This document shows, piece after piece, positions 25,696 through 34,432 of a DNA stretch of 64,000 nucleotides. Both the position numbers and the translations under genes were made by a program. The stretch is from Frateuria hangzhouensis (GTDB lineage: Bacteria > Pseudomonadota > Gammaproteobacteria > Xanthomonadales > Rhodanobacteraceae). The stretch covers positions 62,001-126,000 of the forward strand of contig NZ_JAPMIU010000002.1 in NCBI RefSeq assembly GCF_026410505.1, in the 5' to 3' direction. Positions within the stretch are counted from its first letter, which is position 1. Every line of letters begins with the position of its first letter. The notes under the pieces are model-generated. The model saw nothing but the letters and a program-made list of their open reading frames with translations, did not search any database and was not told the origin of the DNA.

Positions 25696-27918
25696 ATGAG
25701 CAAGGAAGATAAGGGTGGAACATCCAGGGCGGCCTGGTTTGTCGGCGCCAGTTTCGGTGGCACGGATGATCAAAGCGAACGATTCCTTGCCGATGGTGTG
25801 TGGGAGATAAGTAACCCGACTCCCAAGGAACGCACCGTCGTGCGATCCATGCAGGTTGGTGAGAGGATTGCGATCAAGGCGGCGTATACACGCAAAAACA
25901 ACCTTCCGTTCGACAACCGAGGGCATTCGGTATCGACCATGGCGATCAAGGCCATCGGCGTGATCGTGTCCAATCCGAACGACGGTGAGCGCATCCAGGT
26001 GGACTGGGAGCGCGTCGAGCCGCTGCGTGAGTGGTACTTCTATACCTATCGTCCCACGATCTGGCGCGTAGAACCCGGCGCATGGCAAACCGACGCATTA
26101 TTGGCGTTCGCATTCCAGGGCGAGCCGCAGGATGTCGATCGCTTCCGCAACGCGCCTTTCTGGCGCGAACGCTTTGGCACCGTTCCTGCCGAGGAGAAGC
26201 GCTTCAAATGGACCGAGTTCTACGAGGCTGTTGCCGACAAATTGCTGGCATACAGCAGGGATCGTACGCCGCTGATCGAAGGCATCCACGAAATTGCGTC
26301 ACGTGTCGCCGGCCTTGGCTATCTACAGGACAAATTCGCCGATGGCAGCAGTGGGCCCTTGCGGGATATCTGCCCGTTTACGGCGATGGGCACCTTCAAC
26401 CGCTCGATGACCGACGCGAACCGTCGAACAATTGCAGCCGAGTTGGCAAAGCTTATTGGCGTCACCGTACCGGTACCGGATTCCTTCGAGGGCATACCGG
26501 TACTCAACAATCAGCGCTCGTGGTTCTTCCGTTACGCGGACAAGCGAGGAGCTGACGACATCGATAGGCTGTGGAGCGTATTCGCGGCCGGCGCGGACCT
26601 CGTGAACGACGAGGGCCACAAAGCAGAATCCGCTTTCGCGGAAGCCTACGACCGGGCAGGCAACGTGTGGGGCGTGGCGTGGAATCTTTCCACGGGGCTG
26701 TACTGGGCGCACCCATGGGACTTCCCGACGCTGGACAGCCAATCGCGCCACTATCTGGATGCGCGACTGCAACAGCCCGTTGCCAGCACCGGCCAGGACG
26801 CGTGCGATGCAAAGAGCTACCTGGCATTGAGGGACGCGTTGCTGGTCCACTTCGATGAAGACGATTATCCGGTACACAGTTTCCCCGAGCTGTCGCTTGC
26901 TGCGTGGCAGTACAAGGATCCTGCCGAGGTTGCCGGTTCGCCGGCGGAGGTAGAGCCGGAAGGGTCTGGTGGACAGGAGCCGGGCGAGCCGTTGCCGGAT
27001 GCCTTTCAGCCAGCGCCGCCCATCGTGCCCTACGCCATTGAGGACATTTTGAAAGACGGGTGCTTTCTCGGGCAGGACGAGATCGCCCTTTTGCTTGAGC
27101 GCTTGCGGACGAAGAAGAACCTCATCCTGCAGGGCCCGCCCGGCACCGGCAAGTCATGGTTGGCCAAACGGCTGGCTTTCGCCCTGATCGGGCAGAAGGA
27201 TGACAGCAGAGTTCGGGCCGTGCAGTTCCATCCAAACCTGTCTTACGAAGACTTTGTAAGAGGCTGGCGCCCCACCGGCGAAGGGAAGTTATCGCTGGCT
27301 GACGGCGTGTTCATGGAGGCGATCAAGGCAGCCGCCAGGGAGCCGTCGTCGAAGTTCGTGGTGGTGATCGAGGAGGTCAACCGAGGCAATCCCGCGCAAA
27401 TCTTCGGTGAACTGTTGACGCTGCTGGAAGCCGGCAAGCGCACGCCACGCGAAGCCATCGAACTGTGCTACCCCGATGCCGATGGCAAGCGTCGCCCGCT
27501 CCACGTCCCGGAAAATCTGTACATCGTGGGCACAATGAATATTGCGGACCGCTCGCTGGCGCTGGTCGACCTGGCGCTGCGTCGCCGCTTTGCTTTTGTC
27601 GGCCTGGAACCGAGGCTGGGCCAGGTCTGGCGCGACTGGGTAGTGAACGAGTGCGGCCTAGACCCAGAGCTTGTCGCCGATGTCGAGAGCCGGATTCTTC
27701 ACTTGAATGAGCAGATTGCGTCCGATCCGAGACTCGGCAAGCCATTCTGTGTCGGCCACAGCTATGTGACCCCGCCACACCGCCTAGACCCCGATGGCAC
27801 TAGGCGCTGGTTCAAGCAGGTGGTGGAGACCGAGCTGGCTCCGCTGCTCGACGAATACTGGTTCGACGCGCCGGAGGAGTCGAACAAAGCCGCTGCGCGG
27901 CTGGTGCAGGGCTGGTGA
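25696..27918 (+). CDS. mcrB: McrB-like AAA+ GTPase, type IV restriction
   Basis: McrB hexamers recognise modified DNA and power cleavage by McrC. The N-terminal region begins RAAWFVGASFGG and resembles the EVE/PUA-like modified-base reader used by many McrB proteins; a helical middle and a Pro/Glu-rich linker (about 420-450) follow. The AAA+ domain carries Walker A GPPGTGKS (480-487), Walker B VVVIEEVNRGN and MNIADRS (614-620), a close match to the MNTADRS signature of the McrB GTPases. The start ATG 25696 follows AGGGGGCGAG. Its stop codon overlaps the mcrC start region, so the two are translationally coupled. Confidence 0.92.
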   Translation: MSKEDKGGTSRAAWFVGASFGGTDDQSERFLADGVWEISNPTPKERTVVRSMQVGERIAIKAAYTRKNNLPFDNRGHSVSTMAIKAIGVIVSNPNDGERIQVDWERVEPLREWYFYTYRPTIWRVEPGAWQTDALLAFAFQGEPQDVDRFRNAPFWRERFGTVPAEEKRFKWTEFYEAVADKLLAYSRDRTPLIEGIHEIASRVAGLGYLQDKFADGSSGPLRDICPFTAMGTFNRSMTDANRRTIAAELAKLIGVTVPVPDSFEGIPVLNNQRSWFFRYADKRGADDIDRLWSVFAAGADLVNDEGHKAESAFAEAYDRAGNVWGVAWNLSTGLYWAHPWDFPTLDSQSRHYLDARLQQPVASTGQDACDAKSYLALRDALLVHFDEDDYPVHSFPELSLAAWQYKDPAEVAGSPAEVEPEGSGGQEPGEPLPDAFQPAPPIVPYAIEDILKDGCFLGQDEIALLLERLRTKKNLILQGPPGTGKSWLAKRLAFALIGQKDDSRVRAVQFHPNLSYEDFVRGWRPTGEGKLSLADGVFMEAIKAAAREPSSKFVVVIEEVNRGNPAQIFGELLTLLEAGKRTPREAIELCYPDADGKRRPLHVPENLYIVGTMNIADRSLALVDLALRRRFAFVGLEPRLGQVWRDWVVNECGLDPELVADVESRILHLNEQIASDPRLGKPFCVGHSYVTPPHRLDPDGTRRWFKQVVETELAPLLDEYWFDAPEESNKAAARLVQGW

Positions 27919-29045
27919 TGAGCGCAGTTGCCTATCAGGTGGATGGCGCGACGGATATCGCAGAGGGATACATCGGGCGGATTCCAGTACGCAACCTGTG
28001 GTTGTTGATGCTGTATGCGTCCGACCTTTTTCGGATGCGAGGCATCGGCAAGGTTGGCCTAGAAGACAGCCCGGAGGATCTGCCCGATCTGGTCGCCCAG
28101 ATGCTTGCCCGAGCGGTCGAGCTTCGGCAGCGTCGGCAGCTGAGTTTCGGTTATCGATCGCGGGACGCTCGATTGAACCGTGTGCGCGGTCGCATCGATG
28201 TCCTGACGACCGAGCGCCATCAGTTGCTGAGTCGGGGCCTGGTCGCATGCAGGTTTGACGAGTTGACTGTCGACACGCCGCGCAATCGCTTTGTTCGTGC
28301 AGCGCTCGAGACGATTTCCAGCATCGTGCGGAGCAAGCACGTTGCGCACCGTTGCCGCGGTCTCGCCAGCAGCATGAAGGCCATGGGCGTCTGTGGGGAG
28401 GTGCCTGCCCGGGCACGGATGAGCATGGAGAGATTCGGCCGCAATGATGCCGATGACCAGTTCATGGTGGCGGTGGCGAAGCTGGCATTTGATCTCGCCT
28501 TGCCGACGGAAGGCGCTGGGTCAAATGTGTTATCGCTGCCAAGTCGTGAGGAAACGTGGGTGCGGCGATTGTTCGAGCGGGCGGTCGGCGGATTCTATGC
28601 CGTGGCGTTGAGCCCGCATGGCTGGCACGTACAGTGCGGCAAGAGGCTCGAATGGCAGGTTGAAGCCGGCACCGCGGGCGTTGGCAAGATCCTGCCGATG
28701 ATGAAGACCGATGTAGTGCTCGACCATCTGGCCAGCGGGCAGCGGATTGTGATCGACACCAAGTTCACTTCGATCGTCACAAGCGGCTGGTACCGCGAAG
28801 AAACCCTGCGCAGTGGCTACGTTTACCAGATCTATGCCTATCTGCACTCTCAGGTTGCACAGGGTGACGTACTTGCGGACAACGCCCACGGCTTGTTGCT
28901 GCATCCGGCCATCAGCAAAGAGGTCGATGAGCTCGTTGTCATCCAGGGACGGAAGATCAGGTTTGCCACGGTGGACCTCGCTGCTACGTCTGCAGAGCTG
29001 AGAACAAGACTGTTGAGCTTGTGCAGCGAGGGGTGGGCTGGATAG
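27918..29045 (+). CDS. mcrC: McrC-like nuclease subunit, type IV restriction
   Basis: McrC joins McrB and supplies the endonuclease. The protein of 375 residues starts at ATG 27918, which shares its first base with the mcrB stop codon; GTG 27915 is an alternative. The N-terminal section IGRIPVRNLWLLMLYASDLF is typical of McrC. The PD-(D/E)xK site is Asp265 (MKTDVVLD), then Asp280-Thr-Lys282 (VIDTK). The family name is given on this domain layout. With mcrB it forms a complete modification-dependent restriction cassette inserted between type I and Zorya genes. Confidence 0.9.
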   Translation: MSAVAYQVDGATDIAEGYIGRIPVRNLWLLMLYASDLFRMRGIGKVGLEDSPEDLPDLVAQMLARAVELRQRRQLSFGYRSRDARLNRVRGRIDVLTTERHQLLSRGLVACRFDELTVDTPRNRFVRAALETISSIVRSKHVAHRCRGLASSMKAMGVCGEVPARARMSMERFGRNDADDQFMVAVAKLAFDLALPTEGAGSNVLSLPSREETWVRRLFERAVGGFYAVALSPHGWHVQCGKRLEWQVEAGTAGVGKILPMMKTDVVLDHLASGQRIVIDTKFTSIVTSGWYREETLRSGYVYQIYAYLHSQVAQGDVLADNAHGLLLHPAISKEVDELVVIQGRKIRFATVDLAATSAELRTRLLSLCSEGWAG

Positions 29046-29159
29046 TTTTTCGGGCGTTTTCATCAGCGTTCCAGCTACTGGCGGGATCGGATCGACTTCG
29101 AGGCTGAAGCGGGACCCAGTATTCGGGCTGGCGACGCTGGCCTGCACGGCTATCTCGGC

Positions 29160-29297
29160 GGCGAGCCAATGCCGCAGGATCCCAACGACGAGACGGCCAG
29201 CGTGCTGCTGGAGCGCGTCCGCGCTCAGCGCACCGCCGCGCCTAGGCCTCCGCGGGGGCCTAGGCAATCGGTGTCCGCAAGGATGCCCCCGGTCTGA
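29160..29297 (+). pseudogene. hsdS 3'-end remnant
   Basis: Forty-six codons, read GEPMPQDPNDETASVLLERV and RAQRTAAPRP to a TGA, match the C-terminus of the intact hsdS upstream (GELVPHDPNDEPASVLLERI, RAKRAAAPKP). The DNA is clearly similar as well. There is no start codon or remaining HsdS body, and the 5' boundary is sharp near 29157. It occupies part of the 339-base gap between mcrC and the ASCH gene; the rest (29046-29157) shows nothing recognisable. Together with hsdS it brackets mcrBC in direct orientation. Confidence 0.88.
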
Positions 29298-29384
29298 TGC
29301 GTGACCGTACCCGCTAGCCCCGGGCACGATTCAAGCCCCGGAAGTTTCTGCCGATACAGCCAGCCTGTAGCGAAGGGTCATGGC

Positions 29385-30116
29385 GTGAAGGGCCTCATCA
29401 TCGACGAGCCGTGGCTCGGCAACATCCTGCGCGGCGAAAAGGTCTGGGAAATGCGCACGACTGCGACGTCCGTGCGCGGTCGGATTGCGCTGATCCGCAA
29501 GGGCAGCGGCCGGGTGGTGGGCGTGGCCGAGTTGGTCGATTCGATCGGGCCGCTCGATGCCATCGCCTGCCGCGCCCATCGCGACAAGCACCGGATTCCG
29601 TCCGAGCAGGACGAGGCGCTGCTGCGCTGGAACCATGCCTGGGTGCTGCGCGACGCCCGCCCGCTGGTGCAGCCGGTGGCCTACCAGCACCCGAACGGCG
29701 CGGTGATCTGGGTCCGGTTGCCGGACGCGGTCGCGCAGCAGATCGTGCCGGACTTTGGCAGCGCCGGTCGTGCGGGCTTGCCGCCAGCGGTCCGGCGCGC
29801 GGGCGCTTCTTCGGCGCGCCATGCCGCGGTTCCGGGCAATCCCGCGGAACCACCGACCGACGCTCCGCTTTCCGACCAACCCTCGATGGTGCCGGTAGCC
29901 AAATGCGGCAGCTGGTTCGGTCCCCATCTGGCCCGTCGCGGGTGTTTCACGATTGGCGCCAAAGGCGAGGAAGTTTCCCTTGCCGACTACGCCCAGGCGC
30001 TGGCGGCCTTGCGCGCCATGCGGGCGCCCCGCTGGCGCCGTCCGAACAGCAACGGCAACTGGGGCATCGTCACCGGCGTGCGCTGGTGTCACCCCGACGA
30101 ACTCGAAAGCTTCTAG
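29385..30116 (+). CDS. ASCH-domain protein, placed directly before Zorya genes
   Basis: ASCH domains are PUA-like folds that bind RNA or modified nucleotides. The GTG start at 29385 is set by GAAGGG seven bases upstream. Residues 1-120 form the ASCH domain (IIDEPWLGNILRGEKVWEMR, then GRIALIRKGSGRVVGVAELV). A variable Pro/Ala-rich linker is followed by a second conserved-looking domain of about 70 residues (KCGSWFGPHLARRGCFTIG ... NGNWGIVTGVRWCHP) that I do not recognise. The gene ends 24 bases before zorA on the same strand and probably shares its transcript. Sensing of nucleic acid or modified bases in defence is an inference. Confidence 0.82.
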   Translation: MKGLIIDEPWLGNILRGEKVWEMRTTATSVRGRIALIRKGSGRVVGVAELVDSIGPLDAIACRAHRDKHRIPSEQDEALLRWNHAWVLRDARPLVQPVAYQHPNGAVIWVRLPDAVAQQIVPDFGSAGRAGLPPAVRRAGASSARHAAVPGNPAEPPTDAPLSDQPSMVPVAKCGSWFGPHLARRGCFTIGAKGEEVSLADYAQALAALRAMRAPRWRRPNSNGNWGIVTGVRWCHPDELESF

Positions 30117-30140
30117 CAACACTGCATTGGACCTACCCCT

Positions 30141-32036
30141 ATGAGCGATTTCCTCCACCTGGTCACGGCGGACTGGTTGCACCAGCTCCTGGCCGGCGTC
30201 CTCCTTGTGCTGGTGCTGTTCTTTATCTGGCACGTGCTGATCAAGGGCCTGTGGCTTACCTGGCGGCTTGGTCAGCTGCGCAAGAAGATCGGCGCGCTCG
30301 GCAAGGAGCCGCCCGCGCGCATCAAGGCCGCCCTGACCCGCGTCTTCGAGGGCACGCCATGGAAGGACGCTTGGCGGGAATACGAGGAAACCCTGCACGA
30401 GCAGGTCGACCCGTCCCGCGCCGAGCCGACCGTACTCGGCGTGCGGGCCACGGTGCAGGCCGAAGCGTTCTTCCATACCGAAGCGCTCGTGGACGATCCG
30501 CTGCATATCGAGTTCTACAAGCATTTGCCGGGCATCCTCACCGGCATCGGCATCATCGCCACCTTCCTGGGCCTGATCACCGGTTTGCAGCAGTTCGACG
30601 CGTCGGCCACCGAGCCTGAAGCGTTGAAGCACAGCCTGAGCGGCCTGTTCGACTACGTGCGCCACGCGTTCATGTTCTCGGCGCTCGCGATCGGTATGGC
30701 CATGCTGCTCACGATTCTCGAAAAGGTGATCTTCAACCTTTGCGTGCATCGCGCCGTGGGCGTGGCGGCCGAACTGGACGCGCTGTTCCGTGCGGGCCTG
30801 GGTGAGGAATATCTGTCGCGGCTGGTCAAGTCTTCGGAGGATGGCGCCACCCAGACCAAGCACCTCAAAGAGAGCCTTGTCCAGGATCTCAAGGCGCTGC
30901 TGACCAACCTGACCGAGCAACAGATCCAGGCGACGCGCCAGCTCTCCAGCGACATCGGCCAGAGCCTGCATGCCAGCCTGCAGGAGCCGTTGCAGAAAAT
31001 CGCCGACACGGTCGAGCGGGCCAGCGGCGACCAGTCGGCGAACTCGGCGCGGATGCTCGAGAACCTGATGAGCGCGTTCATGGCGCAGATGAAGGAAACC
31101 ATGGGCGGCCAGCTGGGCGACCTCAGCGGCCTGATGCAGCAGACCACCCAGGCGGTGGCGCAGGTGGAGTCGACCTTGCGCGGCCTGGTCGCCGACATGG
31201 AGCGCAGTTCGCAGGCCTCCGCCAGTGGCATGCAGGCGGCGGTGAAGGGCCTGATCCAGTCGCTGGCCGATCACCAGAACCAGCTGGCGCAAAGCGCAGC
31301 CACACAACAGTCGCAGGCATTGGACCAGATGCAGGAGGCGCTGCAGCGCATGGCCGAGGCACAGGAAGCTTCCATGCGTCGCACGCAGGAGGCGAGCAGC
31401 ACCGCCAGCGAGCAGATCGGCCGGGTGACCGCCCAGTCGATCAGCGCCAGCCAGCAGGCGACGGAGGCCGCGCAGGCGTTGCTGTCCGGCGTGCAGCAGG
31501 TGTCCATCGACGCCATCCAGGGGCTCGAGCAGGGAGCTACGCGCATCGCCGCCTCGGTCTCCGCCATGGACGCTGTGGCCGAACGCCTCACGCGCGCGGG
31601 CCAGTCGCTCAGTGGCCTGCAGGAGCAGTCAATGGAAGCCACCGGCAAGCTCGAGCGCGCCTCGACCACGCTGGGCACCGGTGCGCAGACCCTCTCCCAG
31701 GCCATGACGGCGCTGGGGCAGGCGTCCATGCGGTTCGAAGGCGTGTCCGGCTTGATGGCCAGCGAAACGCAGGCGCGCGAGGTGACCTTGCGCGAGATCC
31801 AGAGCGTGCTGGTCAAGAGCCGGGAGGCTTCGGAGCTGTTTGGCCAGCTCACCGGCGAGGTCGAGAAGCACCTGGTTGACGGTGTCGACCGGTTTGGCGA
31901 TGCCACGTCAAAGGTCTTGGACAACGTCCTGAAGCAGTACGACAACGCGCTGGGCTCGACCGTATCGATGCTTAAGGAAACGATGGACGAGCTTCGCGAC
32001 GCCACCGCCGATCGCATCGGCGTGCTGGAGCGCTAA
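30141..32036 (+). CDS. zorA: Zorya anti-phage system, motor channel subunit ZorA
   Basis: ZorA is the MotA/ExbB/TolQ-like subunit of the Zorya proton-driven inner-membrane motor. Transmembrane segments lie near residues 16-37, 129-149 (GILTGIGIIATFLGLITGL) and 175-200. The middle pair is the MotA/ExbB core, and the protein continues as a long cytoplasmic tail of over 400 residues with heptad-like, Gln/Ala/Ser-rich coiled coil (about 230-631). That tail is the hallmark of ZorA and is thought to transmit the signal to the effectors. Length (631) is close to characterised type I proteins. The zorB ATG begins three bases after the stop. Confidence 0.93.
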   Translation: MSDFLHLVTADWLHQLLAGVLLVLVLFFIWHVLIKGLWLTWRLGQLRKKIGALGKEPPARIKAALTRVFEGTPWKDAWREYEETLHEQVDPSRAEPTVLGVRATVQAEAFFHTEALVDDPLHIEFYKHLPGILTGIGIIATFLGLITGLQQFDASATEPEALKHSLSGLFDYVRHAFMFSALAIGMAMLLTILEKVIFNLCVHRAVGVAAELDALFRAGLGEEYLSRLVKSSEDGATQTKHLKESLVQDLKALLTNLTEQQIQATRQLSSDIGQSLHASLQEPLQKIADTVERASGDQSANSARMLENLMSAFMAQMKETMGGQLGDLSGLMQQTTQAVAQVESTLRGLVADMERSSQASASGMQAAVKGLIQSLADHQNQLAQSAATQQSQALDQMQEALQRMAEAQEASMRRTQEASSTASEQIGRVTAQSISASQQATEAAQALLSGVQQVSIDAIQGLEQGATRIAASVSAMDAVAERLTRAGQSLSGLQEQSMEATGKLERASTTLGTGAQTLSQAMTALGQASMRFEGVSGLMASETQAREVTLREIQSVLVKSREASELFGQLTGEVEKHLVDGVDRFGDATSKVLDNVLKQYDNALGSTVSMLKETMDELRDATADRIGVLER

Positions 32037-32039
32037 CCG

Positions 32040-32750
32040 ATGTTCGCTCGCTCTACCGCCCCGCGCCGCCGGGGCAAGTCCGAAGGCGAGAAGCCGTTCT
32101 GGATCAGCTACGCCGATCTGATGACGGCCATGATGGTGCTGTTCCTGAGCGCCATGGCGGTGACCATCGCCGCCATCACGCGCAAGGTCACCGGGCCGGA
32201 GGAACAGCGGCGAAGCGAGATTGCCGAGATCTGCTCGAGCATCCAGCAGCAGCTGGCCGGCGTGGGAAACCTGCAGGTCGATTGCGTCAACAACCGCATT
32301 TCCTTCGGCGATGCCGGCCGCTTTGCCACCAACGATTACCGCCTGCCCGCCGAGGCCAACGCCGCGCTGGCCAAGCTGGTGCCAGCGGTGCTGGACGTCG
32401 CCGATGGCCCGTTGGGCCGCAAGTGGATGAAGCAGGTGGTGGTGGAGGGCTACACCGACACCGTGGGTGGTTACCTGTACAACCTGCACCTGAGCATGCA
32501 GCGTTCCGAATGGATGCTTTGCCTGCTGATGGACCCGCGCAAGAACGCGCAGCTCCAGCTCTCGCCCCCACAGCTGCAACGCGTGCGGCAACTCTTCCTC
32601 GCCGGTGGCGTGTCCTTCAACAACCAGCGCGCCACAGCGGACGAGAGCCGCCGGGTCGAGCTCAGGCTCCAGTTCTACGGGCTGCAGGACCAACACGCGC
32701 AACCCCAGCCCCTGTCCAGCGAGTCGCCGACGGATACGTGCCAGCTATGA
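32040..32750 (+). CDS. zorB: Zorya anti-phage system, stator subunit ZorB
   Basis: ZorB is the MotB-like partner of ZorA. It has a short basic N-terminus, one membrane helix (about 22-44) starting WISYADLMTAMMVLFLS, where Asp26 is the proton-carrying residue conserved in MotB/ExbD relatives, and a periplasmic OmpA-like peptidoglycan-binding domain with VVVEGYTDTVG and QRSEWMLCLL. At 236 residues it is a typical length. Its stop overlaps zorC (ATGA at 32747-32750). Confidence 0.93.
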   Translation: MFARSTAPRRRGKSEGEKPFWISYADLMTAMMVLFLSAMAVTIAAITRKVTGPEEQRRSEIAEICSSIQQQLAGVGNLQVDCVNNRISFGDAGRFATNDYRLPAEANAALAKLVPAVLDVADGPLGRKWMKQVVVEGYTDTVGGYLYNLHLSMQRSEWMLCLLMDPRKNAQLQLSPPQLQRVRQLFLAGGVSFNNQRATADESRRVELRLQFYGLQDQHAQPQPLSSESPTDTCQL

Positions 32751-34432
32751 GCACGCTCGCCGAAGATCTGCCGAACAGTCTCCAGCGCAGCCTGCAGTTG
32801 TTGCAGCAGCGCAGCCAGAACTGGTCGCCCCGAGTGCTCGAGCAGGCGCGCCAGACCATCTGCGGCTCACGCGAGCTGCCGATGTTCGATCCGCGTGCGA
32901 GCAGCCGCCTGGATGAAGCAGTGGACCGCCTGCTGGCCGGTGGCGCCGCCGGCGTCGCGGCGCGCGATCACGTGGTGCTGGCCTATAACCTGGCCGAGCC
33001 GCACCCCAACCTCGACGGCAACAGCCTCCTCAACACGACGGCAGAGCTAATCCCCCTGCTGGGGCGCTGGCGCATGCTGCTGGGTACGCGCGGTTCGTAC
33101 CGGCAAATCTGGCGCGGCGCGCTGCTTAGCCTGTTCCGCGGTGCGCCCGAGGACGCGGGGTTCGAGGCCACGCGCCGCTTCCTTGCCGACACCATCGGCG
33201 TGCTGCGCGCCGGCAAGTTTCACCCGGCCTGGCTCGATGCCATGGAGCGGCACCCACGCTTGCTTGCCCAGAACCCGGTCAGTTCGTATGCCCTTGCCTG
33301 GCTCGAGGGGCACCGCGAGGGCATTGAGGAAGTCCGGGAATTGATCGAGCTGCCGCCACGCAGCTGGTTCTGGAGCCACCTGATCGAAGCAATCGTGGAA
33401 GCCTGCTGCGGTACATCCAACGACGCCTTGTTCGATGAGCGTTGGCCGGTGGTCGTGAAGCTGATCGATGACCATCCGTATTGCCGCGACCTGGTGTTGG
33501 GGCGCGTGCTTTCGCGGTATGCGAAGAAGAGCGCGCCGTTGCGTGAGAACCATTTGTTGCAGGTGTCGTTAGGCGCCTGGGGCAGTCCAGAGCTTGGCGC
33601 AGACGTGGTTGGGCGCTGGTCTGATACGTCCGATGACGCGCGTGCAATGGTGTGCGGTTGGTTGGCTGAAGAGGACCTAGAAGACTTCGCAACCTATTGC
33701 AAAGGCGACAGTACAGTTGATGCCCGCCGGCTCTCTTACTGGCTCCGGTTCAAAAAGCAGATCAGTTTCAGTCGACTTGTTCTCGGTTCCTCTATTCGGG
33801 ACGCGCAGGATATGGCGAGCAGAGATTTCATCGCTCGGAAAAAAGGACGAGTTGCGTACCTGCATGGTCCATCGAACAACAACGCCATCATCCTTCGCAT
33901 CGGTGCTTGGTGGTTCGTGGAGTTCAGTGAGAAAGGCAATGCCTGCTATCCCTACGCGGACCACCTCAAGCCCTTCAATGCTGCACGCAAGGAATTCAAC
34001 GCGGCGGACCTGCGCGACGCTATAGCCATGGAAAACGGCGGCGGCAGGCGTTTGATACATCGCGATACGAAGGAAGGCCTTTGGGAATCGGCCAAGTTCG
34101 ATCCCTTTCTTTCGGAGCAGGGCATCTGGCCCGATGCGGTCGGCAGGCCACCGAGCCGTGTTGCAGCCAGCGTGGCCACAACGAGGCCGCGCTCAGACAC
34201 GGCGATCCGGCCTCACAGTGCGACAGCGCCTGTCGGAGCTCTCGCGTCCTTGGGCTTGAGCGAGTCGCTGCTGAACGACCTGAGGCCGTTCAAGCCAAGG
34301 GTGGTGGACAACCGCAGCAAGCGAGGTGCGCTGTGGATCGAGCTTGCGCGTGCCCCCGGCAGCGAGTTGCTGCGGTCAATGGAACGGCAGGGTTTCCGCT
34401 ACGCCAAAGGTAGAGGCTTCTACAAGCAATGA
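32747..34432 (+). CDS. zorC: Zorya anti-phage system, ZorC (EH-signature protein)
   Basis: ZorC is the cytosolic protein specific to type I Zorya; work on the system links it to DNA binding and recruitment by the ZorAB motor. The 561-residue size and the position between zorB and zorD, with four-base overlaps on both sides, identify it. The sequence is mostly helical, with conserved-looking segments such as SLLNTTAELIPLLGRWRMLLGTRG split as in EH-signature proteins, and ends GFRYAKGRGFYKQ. The frame continues upstream inside zorB but the coupled ATG 32747 is the credible start. Part of the gene (about 33.65-33.90 kb) appears less GC-rich than its neighbours. Confidence 0.88.
   Translation: MSTLAEDLPNSLQRSLQLLQQRSQNWSPRVLEQARQTICGSRELPMFDPRASSRLDEAVDRLLAGGAAGVAARDHVVLAYNLAEPHPNLDGNSLLNTTAELIPLLGRWRMLLGTRGSYRQIWRGALLSLFRGAPEDAGFEATRRFLADTIGVLRAGKFHPAWLDAMERHPRLLAQNPVSSYALAWLEGHREGIEEVRELIELPPRSWFWSHLIEAIVEACCGTSNDALFDERWPVVVKLIDDHPYCRDLVLGRVLSRYAKKSAPLRENHLLQVSLGAWGSPELGADVVGRWSDTSDDARAMVCGWLAEEDLEDFATYCKGDSTVDARRLSYWLRFKKQISFSRLVLGSSIRDAQDMASRDFIARKKGRVAYLHGPSNNNAIILRIGAWWFVEFSEKGNACYPYADHLKPFNAARKEFNAADLRDAIAMENGGGRRLIHRDTKEGLWESAKFDPFLSEQGIWPDAVGRPPSRVAASVATTRPRSDTAIRPHSATAPVGALASLGLSESLLNDLRPFKPRVVDNRSKRGALWIELARAPGSELLRSMERQGFRYAKGRGFYKQ

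Noticed and set aside
32282-32746. Upstream extension of the zorC frame inside zorB
   Set aside because: The frame is open only because of base composition; the ATGA-coupled start at 32747 gives the normal ZorC length.
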